From: an uncultured Collinsella sp.
Lineage (GTDB): Bacteria > Actinomycetota > Coriobacteriia > Coriobacteriales > Coriobacteriaceae
Direction: 5' to 3'
DNA length: 64,000 nucleotides
Assembly: GCA_959599095.1 (NCBI GenBank)
Contig: CAUGGC010000005.1
Coordinates: forward strand, 1-64,000
Part shown: positions 14,870 to 23,478 of the stretch, piece by piece
Numbering within the stretch: the stretch's first letter is position 1
Layout of the letters: each line of letters begins with the position of its first letter
Position numbers and translations under genes: made by a program
The notes under the pieces: generated by a model
Database searches by the model: none
What the model saw: only the letters and a program-made list of their open reading frames with translations
Told to the model about the DNA's origin: nothing

Positions 14870-17527
14870 ATGAGTGCTGACTACCCGTCAATGACTACGG
14901 CCGAGATTCGCTCCAAGTTCCTCAACTTCTTTGAGGAGCGCGGTCTTAAGCTCTATCCTTCTTCGTCCCTCGTCCCCGACGATCCTTCACTGCTGCTTGC
15001 CAACGCCGGCATGAACCAGTTTAAGGAGTACTACCAGGGCAAGAAGACCATGAAGGAGATCGGCGCGATCTCCTGCCAGAAGTGCGTCCGCACCAACGAC
15101 ATCGATTGCATCGGCGAGGACGGCCGTCACCTGTCGTTCTTCGAGATGCTTGGCGATTTCTCTTTTGGCGGCGTCTCCAAGGAGCAGGCTTGCGCTTGGG
15201 CCTTTGAGCTCATCACCAAGGAGTTCAAGCTGCCGCTCGACCGCCTGTACTTTACCGTCTTTACCGAGGACGACGAGACCCACGACGTGTGGCGTTCTCT
15301 GGGCGTTGCCGAGGACCACATCTCCCGCTTGGGCGAGGACGACAACTTCTGGGCCGCTGGCCCCACCGGTCCCTGCGGTCCGTGCTCCGAGATCTACTTT
15401 GACATGGGCGAGGAGGTCGGCTGCGGCAGCCCCGACTGCAAGCCTGGCTGCGACTGCGACCGCTTCCTTGAGTTCTGGAACCTCGTGTTTACCCAGTACG
15501 ACCGCCAGGAGGACGGCTCCATGCCGGAGCTGCCGCACCGCAACCTCGATACGGGCATGGGCTTGGAGCGCATGGCCGCTATCATGCAGCACAAGACTGC
15601 TAACTACGACGGCGATCTGATGCAGCACCTCATCAAGCTCGGTGAGGAGATCAGCGGCAAGACCTATGACGCCGACGATTACTCCGGCGCCAGCCGCTCC
15701 CTGCGCATCATCGCCGACCACTCCCGTGCTGTCGACTTTATGATCTCGGACGGCATCCTTCCCGGCAACGAGGGTCGCGAGTACGTCCTTCGCCGTCTGC
15801 TCCGCCGTGCCGTGTTCCACGGTCGCCTGCTGGGCATCGAGGGCGCCTTCCTGACCAAGTTCATCGACGAGGTCAACGCTCAGATGGGCGAGGCCTATCC
15901 CGAGTTGCTCAAGAACGTCGCGCTCGTCAAGGGTATCGTTGCCTCCGAGGAGGAGCGCTTCTCCACGACGCTCGACAACGGCCGCGTTTACCTGGACGAG
16001 GCCCTGGCCGCGCTTGCCGAGGGCGCTGTGCTTCCGGGCGATGTTGCCTTTAAGCTGCACGACACCTTTGGTTTCCCCATCGACCTGACCGTCGAGATCG
16101 CCGGCACCGCTGGCCACGATGTCGATATGGATGGCTTCACTGCCTGCATGGAGGACCAGAAGGCCCGCGCCCGCGCCAATGCCAAGGGCGACGCCTGGGG
16201 CAGCTTCAACGACGTTTGGGTCGAGCTTTCCGACAAGGTCGCAGCGACCGAGTTCGACGGCTATGACAACGATGTGATCGAGGGCGCCAAGGTCGTCGCC
16301 ATCGTGCGCAACGGCGAGTCCGTCGATTCCGCTGCCGCCGGCGAGGACGTCGAGATCGTGCTCGACCGCACCCCGTTCTATGCCGAGATGGGCGGCCAGC
16401 AGGGCGACGCCGGCAAGCTTTCCGCCGAGGGCGTTGCACTGACCGTTTCCGATACCAAGAACCACAATGGCCTGTACGCTCACGTCGCCCACGTTGTCGA
16501 GGGCACGCTGACTGTCGGTGCCGCTGTGACCGCCGCGCTCGACGCCGAGCGCCGTGGCTTCCTGCGCCGCAACCACACCGCCACGCACCTGCTCGACGCC
16601 GCCCTTAAGCAGGTCCTGGGCGAGCACGTGTCCCAGGCCGGCTCGCTGGTGACGCCCGAGCACCTGCGCTTTGACTTCACGCACTTCGAGGCTCTTTCCT
16701 CCGAGCAGCTCAAGGCTGTCGAGGACCTGGTCAACCAGCAGATCTTCGCCTCTAAGCCGGTCGTGACCCGTGTCATGGGCATCGACGAGGCTAAGGCTGC
16801 CGGCGCTGTCGCTCTGTTTGGAGAGAAGTACGGCGATGTCGTCCGCGTCGTCTCCGTGGGCGCCGAGGACCAGCCGTTCTCTCGCGAGCTCTGCGGTGGC
16901 ACGCACGCTGCCAACACCGCCGAGATCGGCCTGTTCAAGATTATCTCCGAGTCCTCTACGGGCTCGAACGTCCGCCGTATCGAGGCCGTGACTTCTAAGG
17001 GCGCCCTCGACTACATGGCTGACCGCCTGGCGCTCGTCGACGCCGCTGCCGCTGCGCTCAAGTGCCGTGTCGACGAGGTTCCCGCTCGTGTAGAGAACCT
17101 GCAGGCCGAGCTGCGCGAGACGTCCAACAAGCTCAAAAAGGCTCTGACCGGTGGTTCCTCCGACGCCATTTCCAGCGCCATCGAGGGTGCCGTCGAGCTC
17201 GGCGGCTACAAGCTCGTCGTTGCTGAGCTCCAGGGCCTTGAGGCTGCCGACCTGCGCAACGTATGGGATACCGTGCACCAGAAGGTCGCCGGCCCTGTCG
17301 CATGTGTCGTCGCCAGCGTGACTGAGAAGGGCACTCCGGCCCTGCTCGCTGCCGGCTCCGATGACGCCGTGAAGGCCGGGTTCCACGCCGGTAACGTGAT
17401 TAAGCAGATCGCGAGCCTGGTTGACGGTCGCGGTGGCGGCCGTCCCAACATGGCTCAAGCCGGTGGCAAGAACGCTGCCGGTATCGCCGATGCCCTCGCG
17501 GCCGCTAAGACCGCGCTCGGCGCCTAA
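14870..17527 (+). CDS. alaS: Alanyl-tRNA synthetase
   Basis: An 885-residue class II synthetase that charges tRNA-Ala. The N-terminal catalytic core begins at TTAEIRSKFLNFFEE and includes the class II motif with FFEMLGDFSFG. The editing domain has the zinc ligands HTATH (RRNHTATHLL) and the downstream Cys/His pair in CGGTHAANT. The C-terminal DHHA1-type domain ends in GRGGGRPNMAQAGG. ATG 14870 is preferred because GAGGAG lies about nine bases upstream; the frame is open further to 14780, but that region is the promoter and terminator. A Cys-rich insert (CGSPDCKPGCDCDRF) sits after the motif 2 region, as in many Gram-positive AlaRS. Confidence 0.98.
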   Translation: MSADYPSMTTAEIRSKFLNFFEERGLKLYPSSSLVPDDPSLLLANAGMNQFKEYYQGKKTMKEIGAISCQKCVRTNDIDCIGEDGRHLSFFEMLGDFSFGGVSKEQACAWAFELITKEFKLPLDRLYFTVFTEDDETHDVWRSLGVAEDHISRLGEDDNFWAAGPTGPCGPCSEIYFDMGEEVGCGSPDCKPGCDCDRFLEFWNLVFTQYDRQEDGSMPELPHRNLDTGMGLERMAAIMQHKTANYDGDLMQHLIKLGEEISGKTYDADDYSGASRSLRIIADHSRAVDFMISDGILPGNEGREYVLRRLLRRAVFHGRLLGIEGAFLTKFIDEVNAQMGEAYPELLKNVALVKGIVASEEERFSTTLDNGRVYLDEALAALAEGAVLPGDVAFKLHDTFGFPIDLTVEIAGTAGHDVDMDGFTACMEDQKARARANAKGDAWGSFNDVWVELSDKVAATEFDGYDNDVIEGAKVVAIVRNGESVDSAAAGEDVEIVLDRTPFYAEMGGQQGDAGKLSAEGVALTVSDTKNHNGLYAHVAHVVEGTLTVGAAVTAALDAERRGFLRRNHTATHLLDAALKQVLGEHVSQAGSLVTPEHLRFDFTHFEALSSEQLKAVEDLVNQQIFASKPVVTRVMGIDEAKAAGAVALFGEKYGDVVRVVSVGAEDQPFSRELCGGTHAANTAEIGLFKIISESSTGSNVRRIEAVTSKGALDYMADRLALVDAAAAALKCRVDEVPARVENLQAELRETSNKLKKALTGGSSDAISSAIEGAVELGGYKLVVAELQGLEAADLRNVWDTVHQKVAGPVACVVASVTEKGTPALLAAGSDDAVKAGFHAGNVIKQIASLVDGRGGGRPNMAQAGGKNAAGIADALAAAKTALGA

Positions 17528-17544
17528 GAATCTAAGAAGTCACT

Positions 17545-17973
17545 GTGGTCGCGCTTGCGCTGGACATAGGGGAGACCAGGATCGGCATCGCCGTCTCGAG
17601 CCGTGATGGCAAGATGGCGATGCCCGTCAAGGTGCTCCCGGCCGCCGAGGTCACCGGTATGGCCAAGACGTTCCGCTACCTGGTTGAGGACTATGAGCCC
17701 GACATCCTGGTGAGCGGACGTCCCCTGACCATGGCCGGTGAACCCGGCCCCCAGGCCGAGCGCGTTGCCGCTGTGGCGCAGAAGATTGCCGACGAGCTCG
17801 ACCTTCCGCTGGAGTTTGAGGACGAGCGTCTGTCCTCGCAAGAGGCCAAGCGTATCCTGCGCGAGCAGGGACTCAACGAAAAGCAGATGAGGGGCAAGAT
17901 TGACATGATCGCCGCCAGCCTGTTCTTGCAGACATGGCTCGATCGTAAAAACGAGGAGGTTCAGCATGCCTAG
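17545..17973 (+). CDS. ruvX: Putative pre-16S rRNA nuclease / Holliday-junction-resolvase fold protein (YqgF)
   Basis: A 142-residue RNase H-fold nuclease of the YqgF/RuvX family, involved in the last step of 16S rRNA 5'-end processing in E. coli. It shows the opening ALDIGETRIGIAVS with the first acidic residue, a central LVSGRPLTMAGEPGPQ segment, and the C-terminal LEFEDERLSSQEA and KIDMIAASLFLQ acidic positions. It starts at GTG and follows alaS by 17 bases. The alaS-ruvX-mltG order is common in Gram-positive bacteria. It overlaps mltG by eight bases. Confidence 0.92.
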   Translation: MVALALDIGETRIGIAVSSRDGKMAMPVKVLPAAEVTGMAKTFRYLVEDYEPDILVSGRPLTMAGEPGPQAERVAAVAQKIADELDLPLEFEDERLSSQEAKRILREQGLNEKQMRGKIDMIAASLFLQTWLDRKNEEVQHA

Positions 17974-19321
17974 CGCTTCCGATCCGCGCCAGCAGAATCG
18001 TACACGGCAGCCCGTGCCGCGCCCTGCTCAGCCTGGCCAGCGCTCGGCGCAGCCGACGCAGCGTTCGGCTCGGCCTACTCAGCGTGCTGCTCAACAGCCC
18101 GCCGCTCGTCCCGCGCAGCCCGCTGGCGGCGCTCGTTTTAAGCAGCAGGCTCCTGCCCAGCGCACGCAGGGGCAGGCCCCGCAATCACGCTCCCACGCAC
18201 ATCATGCTCATGGCTCGCACGGCGTTGCTCCGGCCACGCGCTCGAGCTATAACACGCACGCCCGCCGTGGTGCCCAAAAGAAAAGCTCCCCGGTGCCTAT
18301 GATTATCGGTGGCGTCGTCGCCGTGCTTGCGCTTGTCGCGATCGTTTTCTTTGTCGTGCCGGCCGTCAAGGGCTTCTTTGGCGGTGAGGATGCGAAAGTC
18401 GCTGCTGGCCAGCAAGTTACTATCACGATTCCCGATGGTGCCTCGGGTGATACCATCGCTTCGATTCTCTCCGAGAACCATATCGTCGAAGATCCCAAGG
18501 ATTATTATGCGGCGGTTAAAAAGCTCAACGCCGATATGTCGCTTAAGCCGGGTAAGTATTCGTTTACCACGCTTATGGACGCCACGAAGGTCGTCCAGCA
18601 GCTTATGGAAGGTCCCAACGCCGGCTCCGATGCGCTCACGATTCCTGAGGGCCTGACGGTCGATCAGGTCGCCGACCGCGTGGCCAAGGCGTACGACAGC
18701 ATTTCTAAGGAAGACTTCCTTAACCAGGCTAAGGCGAGCAATTATGTGAATGATTACGCTTTCCTTAAAGACGCCGCGAACGATTCGCTCGAGGGCTTCC
18801 TATTCCCCAAGACGTATTCGCTGGGTAAGGACCCAAGCGCCGATGATGTGATTCGCGCCATGCTTGACCAGTTCAACGCCGAGTATAAGTCGCTTGACTT
18901 TGCCAGCTGCGAGGCCAAGATCAAGGAGCGCTATGGCGTGGAGATGTCCGATTACGACATCGTTAACCTTGCCTCGATTGTCGAGCGCGAGGGCCTCAAC
19001 GCCGATCAGCGCGCGCATGTGGCATCGGTTTTCTATAACCGTCTGGCGGGCAAGCTCGATGGCCTGCGTTACCTCAACAGCGATGCGACCATGATGTATG
19101 TCACCGGCGGCGAGGTTACCGCCGACGACCTGCAGAGCGATAGCCCGTATAACACCTATAAGCATGAGGGCCTGCCGCCCACGCCCATCTGCTCTCCGTC
19201 GCTCGAGGCGCTCAAGGCTACCCTTGAGCCGGCCGACTCCGACGACCTGTATTTCTACATTACGCAGGACGAGGAGTATTTCTCGAAGACCTACGAAGAG
19301 CATCAACAGTCTTGGAATTGA
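17966..19321 (+). CDS. mltG: Endolytic murein transglycosylase MltG (YceG-like)
   Basis: A 451-residue membrane-anchored lytic transglycosylase that cuts nascent peptidoglycan strands. The first 100 residues are a Gln, Pro and Ala-rich cytoplasmic tail (repeated SAQPTQRSARPTQ units). One membrane segment follows (GGVVAVLALVAIVFFVVPAV, about residues 113-132), then a LysM-like subdomain and the YceG catalytic domain. The active-site Glu lies in NLASIVEREG, and the later motif SPYNTYKHEGLPPTPI is intact. The low-complexity N-terminal tail is longer than in E. coli MltG but usual for actinobacteria. It may limit glycan strand length together with penicillin-binding proteins. Confidence 0.95.
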   Translation: MPSASDPRQQNRTRQPVPRPAQPGQRSAQPTQRSARPTQRAAQQPAARPAQPAGGARFKQQAPAQRTQGQAPQSRSHAHHAHGSHGVAPATRSSYNTHARRGAQKKSSPVPMIIGGVVAVLALVAIVFFVVPAVKGFFGGEDAKVAAGQQVTITIPDGASGDTIASILSENHIVEDPKDYYAAVKKLNADMSLKPGKYSFTTLMDATKVVQQLMEGPNAGSDALTIPEGLTVDQVADRVAKAYDSISKEDFLNQAKASNYVNDYAFLKDAANDSLEGFLFPKTYSLGKDPSADDVIRAMLDQFNAEYKSLDFASCEAKIKERYGVEMSDYDIVNLASIVEREGLNADQRAHVASVFYNRLAGKLDGLRYLNSDATMMYVTGGEVTADDLQSDSPYNTYKHEGLPPTPICSPSLEALKATLEPADSDDLYFYITQDEEYFSKTYEEHQQSWN

Positions 19322-19323
19322 TC

Positions 19324-19821
19324 ATGAGGATTTTTAGCCCCAAACGATATGTTGCCTCGGTCGATCGCATCGACCTCGATACCCTCTGGGCCGACGGCAA
19401 GCGCGCCATTCTACTCGACCGCGACAACACCTTGGTGCCGCGTGATACCGAGCAGGTACCCGCTGCGGTTTCCGCTTGGCTCGAAGCCGCCCATGCCAAG
19501 GGCTTTAAGCTGTGCATGGTGTCCAACAACTGGCATCGCGACCAGGTCATGGCGTCGGCGCGCGAGCTGGGGCTCGAGGCCATTAGCCATGCCATGAAGC
19601 CGGCGCCATTTGCCCTCAAAGCGGGTCTTAAGCGTCTGGGCGCCACGGCCGACGAGGCCGTGCTGATCGGCGATCAGCTTTACACGGACGTATGGAGCGG
19701 AAACTTTGCCGGCGTTGACACTATTCTGGTCAAGCCGCAGGCAACCCAGGACCTGTGGTACACGCAGATCTTCCGTATCTTTGAGCGCCGGGCCCTGCGC
19801 GATCTTCCCTGTGAGGAATAG
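19324..19821 (+). CDS. YqeG-family HAD phosphatase
   Basis: A 165-residue HAD superfamily IIIA phosphatase of the YqeG type. The nucleophile motif is LLDRDNTLVP, the second motif is MVSNNWHRDQV and the acidic motif is LIGDQLYTDVWSGN. ATG 19324 begins the family-typical MRIFSPKRYV and follows the mltG stop by two bases. In other bacteria YqeG sits near aro genes or GTPases, and related enzymes dephosphorylate phosphatidylglycerophosphate. Here it stands between mltG and shikimate kinase. The substrate is unproven. Confidence 0.9.
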   Translation: MRIFSPKRYVASVDRIDLDTLWADGKRAILLDRDNTLVPRDTEQVPAAVSAWLEAAHAKGFKLCMVSNNWHRDQVMASARELGLEAISHAMKPAPFALKAGLKRLGATADEAVLIGDQLYTDVWSGNFAGVDTILVKPQATQDLWYTQIFRIFERRALRDLPCEE

Positions 19822-19829
19822 GTTTCGCC

Positions 19830-20363
19830 ATGTCTCAGCATATCAAACACGGCTGTGACCATATCTTCTTTATCGGCTTTTTGGGCGCGGGCAAGTCGAC
19901 GCTTGCGCGCAACGTGGGCACTATGTTCAAGCGTCGATTCATCGATACCGATCGTTTGGTTGTGCGTCGATGCGGCAAGTCGGTGACCGAGATATTTAAG
20001 ACCGAGGGCGAGGATCGTTTTCGCGAACTCGAGACCTCGGCACTCCGTTCGCTTCAAAGTGAGCGCAGCCTGCTGGTATCGTGCGGGGGTGGCATCGTCG
20101 AGACGCCGGTGAACATTGAGCTGATGCACGAGATGGGTACATGCGTGTACCTCGAAGGCGACTTTGAGGACTCGTTGCGCCAGATTCGCCGCTCCGATAC
20201 CCGACCAGATTTCCGCTCACCCGAGCATGCTGCGCGCCTGTTTGAGCATCGCCGTCCGCTGTATCGCCAGGCCGCCGATATTACCCTTGATATCCGCAAC
20301 AAGTCCTTCGAGGACGTTTCCTACCTTTGTGCCGAGATGCTTTTGGAGCGTGGGCTGCTATGA
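19830..20363 (+). CDS. aroK: Shikimate kinase
   Basis: A 177-residue P-loop kinase that phosphorylates shikimate at O3 in the chorismate pathway. It shows Walker A (GFLGAGKST, about residues 16-24), the shikimate-binding DTD (FIDTDRL), the Arg in FRELE and the GGG loop (SCGGGIV). The LID-region arginine is in TRPDF, where RPLL is more usual, and the C-terminal RRPLYRQAAD helix is present. An N-terminal extension of about 11 residues precedes the core. The stop overlaps the start of the next gene in an ATGA arrangement, so this kinase is probably translationally coupled to the AroB-like pseudoenzyme. Confidence 0.92.
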   Translation: MSQHIKHGCDHIFFIGFLGAGKSTLARNVGTMFKRRFIDTDRLVVRRCGKSVTEIFKTEGEDRFRELETSALRSLQSERSLLVSCGGGIVETPVNIELMHEMGTCVYLEGDFEDSLRQIRRSDTRPDFRSPEHAARLFEHRRPLYRQAADITLDIRNKSFEDVSYLCAEMLLERGLL

Positions 20364-21469
20364 TTCGCCGTCAACTTATCAATTTCCAAAACCGCAGTGT
20401 CGATGTCCGCGTCGGTCTTGGCGCGTTTGAGGAACTGTCGCGCATGTTTGCCTCGGCTGTGGGCAAGCCTAAGCGCGCGATGGTGGTTTGGAACGACGCC
20501 ACATCCGAGCGTTTTGGCGAGGTCGTCGAGCATGCGCTGGTCGACGCCGGGTTTGCCGTGTCGCTGCTCGCCCTCGAGGTTTCTCCTGCCGACGCTACGC
20601 TGGCCGATGCCGATACCGTCTTTGGCGCCCTGTCAGCTAACGGCATTACCTGCGACGATCTCGTTGTCGCTGTCGGCGACACGGCGACCTGCTCGGTCGT
20701 TTGCTGGTGTTCCAATCAGTGGTGCGGTCGCACCGAGTGCGCCTTGCTGCCGACGACGTTCGATGCCATGCTTACGGTCGCGACGACCATGAAGCCGCTC
20801 GTCGCCTCGTCGGTGAATGCGCTTCCCGCTATTGCGTTCCGTCCCGAGCCGGGCTTGGTCGTGTGTGACCTCGACCTTGTTCGCGAGGCGGACTCCGAGG
20901 ACCTCAAGCTTGGCTATGCGGTACTTGTTGGCACCATGCTTTCGAGCAGCAAGTCCCGCTGGAATCAGTTTACTGAGACCGTCCCTGAGATTCTCGCGGG
21001 CGAGGAAGTCGCGCTCGTCAATGCCGTTCAGTGGTCTCAGACTGCCCGCAAGGACGTACTGATGGCCACGAACCCGAGCGCCCGCCATGCGCTCGATTTT
21101 GGTAAGACGGGGGAGCGTACCCTGCGCGCCTGCTTGGGCGACGCCGCTTCGCAGATCCCTGCCTACCAGCTGTTGTCCGAGGGCATGCGTTTTGAGGCGC
21201 GCGTTGCCCACGATGCTTGCGACTTCGATATCGATTACGTTTTTGAGGTCGATGATTGCCTGGAGGACTTTGGTATCGAGGAGCTTGCCTTCGATCTGGA
21301 GCCTGCCACGTTTATCGAGGAGTTCCGTAGGCAGCAGTTCGCCCGCTCGAACCGCAGCATGCTGCCGCTGCCCGCGGCACTCGGCGCCATTCGTCTAACG
21401 AGCGTTGAGGACGAGGTTCTTGAGCGCCATGCTCACGCCTACTTGGCTTCTCGCAAAGAACTTCTCTAA
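20360..21469 (+). CDS. 3-dehydroquinate synthase-like protein lacking the active site
   Basis: A 369-residue protein that aligns over its whole length with AroB, yet the catalytic signatures are lost. The NAD loop GGGVVGDL is replaced by VAVGDTAT. The PTTLLxxVDxSxGGKT motif becomes PTTFDAMLTVATTMKP. The metal-binding Glu of GLAEVIKYG is replaced (LGYAVLVGT). The GHTxGHA histidines read GKTGERT, and LHGEAV reads LLSEGM. Flanking landmarks such as PGLVVCDLDLV are kept, which makes the alignment credible. The frame is open and coupled to aroK, so it is a candidate pseudoenzyme (scaffold or regulator) rather than a decayed gene. A real aroB would have to be elsewhere, or quinate/shikimate formed by another route. 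Confidence 0.8.
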   Translation: MIRRQLINFQNRSVDVRVGLGAFEELSRMFASAVGKPKRAMVVWNDATSERFGEVVEHALVDAGFAVSLLALEVSPADATLADADTVFGALSANGITCDDLVVAVGDTATCSVVCWCSNQWCGRTECALLPTTFDAMLTVATTMKPLVASSVNALPAIAFRPEPGLVVCDLDLVREADSEDLKLGYAVLVGTMLSSSKSRWNQFTETVPEILAGEEVALVNAVQWSQTARKDVLMATNPSARHALDFGKTGERTLRACLGDAASQIPAYQLLSEGMRFEARVAHDACDFDIDYVFEVDDCLEDFGIEELAFDLEPATFIEEFRRQQFARSNRSMLPLPAALGAIRLTSVEDEVLERHAHAYLASRKELL

Positions 21470-21475
21470 GATTTA

Positions 21476-21568
21476 TTGACATCCATCGTCTTTCGTATCA
21501 TGTTGAGGGACGGGTTTCCAATCGGTTGCGAATCGCTTGCGATTCCGTACGTTGATTGAGCCCGTCCC
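21476..21568 (+). promoter_or_regulatory. Candidate promoter and structured leader of the M24 peptidase gene
   Basis: TTGACA (21476-21481) and TATCAT (21496-21501) form a promoter-like pair with a short 14-base spacer. Downstream, GGGACGGG (21507-21514) pairs with CCCGTCCC (21561-21568), enclosing a second hairpin GAATCG/CGATTC (21530-21535/21540-21545). The outer stem is followed by GTCTTTAT. This is a leader hairpin of unknown role, possibly an attenuator. Confidence 0.45.
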
Positions 21569-21600
21569 GTCTTTATGAAGACAACAAGAAAGGAATCTGC

Positions 21601-22731
21601 ATGTCTGAGTTTGCTGCCGGTCCTGCCGGTCGTATCGAACGTGTCCGTGCCCTGATGGTCGAGCGCGGCTACGACGCTATCGTGGTACGCGACGAGGCCA
21701 ATCTTCGTTGGCTCACGGGCGTGAAGGGCGTCTTCGACTACACCTTCGAGTTCCCGCACGCGGCGTTTATTACGGCTGACCAGTGCCTGTTCCATACCGA
21801 CTCGCGCTACCTCAACAGCTTTGTGGAGAATACGCCCGCCGGCAGCCCCTGGGTCTACGACATGGACGAGGGCACCATCCCCGGTTGGGTCGCCGGCAAG
21901 ATCGCGGCCAACAAGTGCCGCGTCTGCGCTGTCGAGGACGACATGCAGATCAACTTCTTCCAGGGCATTCAGCGTGGCCTGGAAGACCGTTCCGTCGCCT
22001 GCATGTTGCCGCTGATGCATGACGACATTCGCAAGATGCGCGCCATCAAGGACGCCGAGGAGATCGAGCTCATGCGCCATGCGCAGTCGATCACCGATGC
22101 CGCCTTCCAGCATATGCTCGGCTTTATTAAGCCCGGTATGACCGAGAAGCAGGTTCGCAACGAGCTCGAGAACTTTATGTTCGCCAACGGCGCCGACAGC
22201 CTGGCCTTCGGCTCTATTGTGGCGAGCGGCCCCAATACCGCCAACCCGCACGCCGTGCCGAGCGACCGTGTCATCGAGAAGGGCGACTTTGTCCTCATGG
22301 ATTACGGCGCGGGCTACTGCGATTATCGTTCCGACATGACGCGCACCGTCGTGATGGGCGAGCCTACCCAGGAGCAGCTTGACCTGTACGCGCTCGTGCG
22401 CCGTACGCACGAGGAGTGCGTCGCTGCCATCCATCCGGGCGTCGAGGGCAACGACATTTTTAAGCTTTCCAAGAAGATCATCGGCGATGCCGGTTATGGC
22501 GATTACTACAACCATGGTCTGGGCCACGGCGTGGGCATCGACATCCACGAGCTGCCCAACTTCAACCGCAGCAAGAACACCATCGAGGTCGGCTCGGTTA
22601 TCACCATGGAGCCCGGCGTGTATCTGCCCGGTGTGGGCGGCGTGCGCCTGGAGGACTACGGCGTGGTCACCGAGAACGGCTACGAGCCCTTCACCAAGAC
22701 CCCGCACGACCTGCACGTCATCGATTGCTAG
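21601..22731 (+). CDS. M24 family aminopeptidase (Xaa-Pro type)
   Basis: A 376-residue cytoplasmic metallopeptidase of the PepQ/Xaa-Pro aminopeptidase group. An N-terminal creatinase-like domain (about residues 1-140) precedes the pita-bread catalytic domain. All five metal ligands can be seen: two Asp in MDYGAGYCDYRSDMTRT, His in GLGHGVGIDIHE, Glu in ITMEPGVY and Glu in VRLEDYGVV. ATG 21601 is taken because GAAAGGA stands just upstream. The gene sits immediately before efp, a pairing widespread in Gram-positive bacteria. Dipeptidase versus aminopeptidase specificity cannot be decided from sequence. Confidence 0.93.
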   Translation: MSEFAAGPAGRIERVRALMVERGYDAIVVRDEANLRWLTGVKGVFDYTFEFPHAAFITADQCLFHTDSRYLNSFVENTPAGSPWVYDMDEGTIPGWVAGKIAANKCRVCAVEDDMQINFFQGIQRGLEDRSVACMLPLMHDDIRKMRAIKDAEEIELMRHAQSITDAAFQHMLGFIKPGMTEKQVRNELENFMFANGADSLAFGSIVASGPNTANPHAVPSDRVIEKGDFVLMDYGAGYCDYRSDMTRTVVMGEPTQEQLDLYALVRRTHEECVAAIHPGVEGNDIFKLSKKIIGDAGYGDYYNHGLGHGVGIDIHELPNFNRSKNTIEVGSVITMEPGVYLPGVGGVRLEDYGVVTENGYEPFTKTPHDLHVIDC

Positions 22732-22753
22732 CCCATTTCGATAGATTTTTGGG

Positions 22754-22796
22754 GCGGGGCGTCCGGAGCACTTCGGGCGCCCCGCGTTCTCTTTTT
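22754..22796 (+). terminator. Intrinsic terminator between the M24 peptidase gene and efp
   Basis: GCGGGGCG (22754-22761) pairs with CGCCCCGC (22778-22785), with a further CCG/CGG inside, followed by GTTCTCTTTTT. Confidence 0.88.
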
Positions 22797-22827
22797 ATGC
22801 GCTCGCTGCAGGCGCCGTCTGCAAGTG

Positions 22828-22833
22828 TATAAT
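22828..22833 (+). promoter_or_regulatory. Candidate -10 box of efp
   Basis: A perfect TATAAT, 58 bases before the efp start and downstream of the preceding terminator. No convincing -35 element was found. Confidence 0.5.
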
Positions 22834-22890
22834 TTCGGTCGTATGTAATTTGGACGCTTGTGCGTCCTGCCCATAACAAGAAAGGTCGCT

Positions 22891-23454
22891 ATGCCTACCA
22901 TTTCTACCGCCGACTTCAAGAACGGCCTCGGTCTCCGCATTAAGGACAAGGTCTACACCATCGTCGAGTTCCAGCATGTCAAGCCGGGCAAGGGCGGCGC
23001 GTTCGTGCGCTACAAGACCCGCGACATCAAGAGCGGCCGCGTCGTCGAGAACACCTGCAACGCCGGCACCAAGTTCGAGAGCGTCATGCTCACCACCCGT
23101 GAGTTCCAGTACCTCTACAACGATGGCGCCGACTACATCTTCATGGACAATGAGACCTATGAGCAGGTTCCCGTTCCCGAGGATATGGTGGGCGAGAACT
23201 CCAAGTGGCTGCGCGAGAACGACATCTGCCAGCTGCTCTTTGCCGACGACGAGCTCATGGGCGTGACCCCGCCGATGTTCATCGAGACCACCATCGTCCA
23301 GACCGACCCGGGCTTTAAGGGCGACACCGTCCAGGGTTCCACCAAGCCGGCCACGATCGACACCGGCGCTGTCATCCAGGTCCCCATGTACCTCAACGAG
23401 GGCGAGGTCGTCAAGGTTGACACCCGCGACGGCAAGTTCGTCTCCCGCGTCTAG
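22891..23454 (+). CDS. efp: Elongation factor P
   Basis: A 187-residue three-domain translation factor that relieves ribosome stalling at polyproline. The KOW-like N-domain begins MPTISTADFKNGL, and the loop VKPGKGGAF places the modifiable lysine at position 34. OB domains follow (YEQVPVPEDMVGE; the C-terminal signature IDTGAVIQVPMYLNEGE). ATG 22891 is preceded by AAGAAAGG. No lysine-modifying genes (epmA/epmB or earP) are adjacent. The genes for Asp23, NusB and XseB follow in the same direction with short gaps. Confidence 0.97.
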   Translation: MPTISTADFKNGLGLRIKDKVYTIVEFQHVKPGKGGAFVRYKTRDIKSGRVVENTCNAGTKFESVMLTTREFQYLYNDGADYIFMDNETYEQVPVPEDMVGENSKWLRENDICQLLFADDELMGVTPPMFIETTIVQTDPGFKGDTVQGSTKPATIDTGAVIQVPMYLNEGEVVKVDTRDGKFVSRV

Positions 23455-23478
23455 CAACCAACTCTTCTAGGAGGACTC

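Noticed and set aside
14987..17458. 823-codon open frame antisense to alaS
   Set aside because: Same GC-codon shadow effect; low-complexity translation without any family features.
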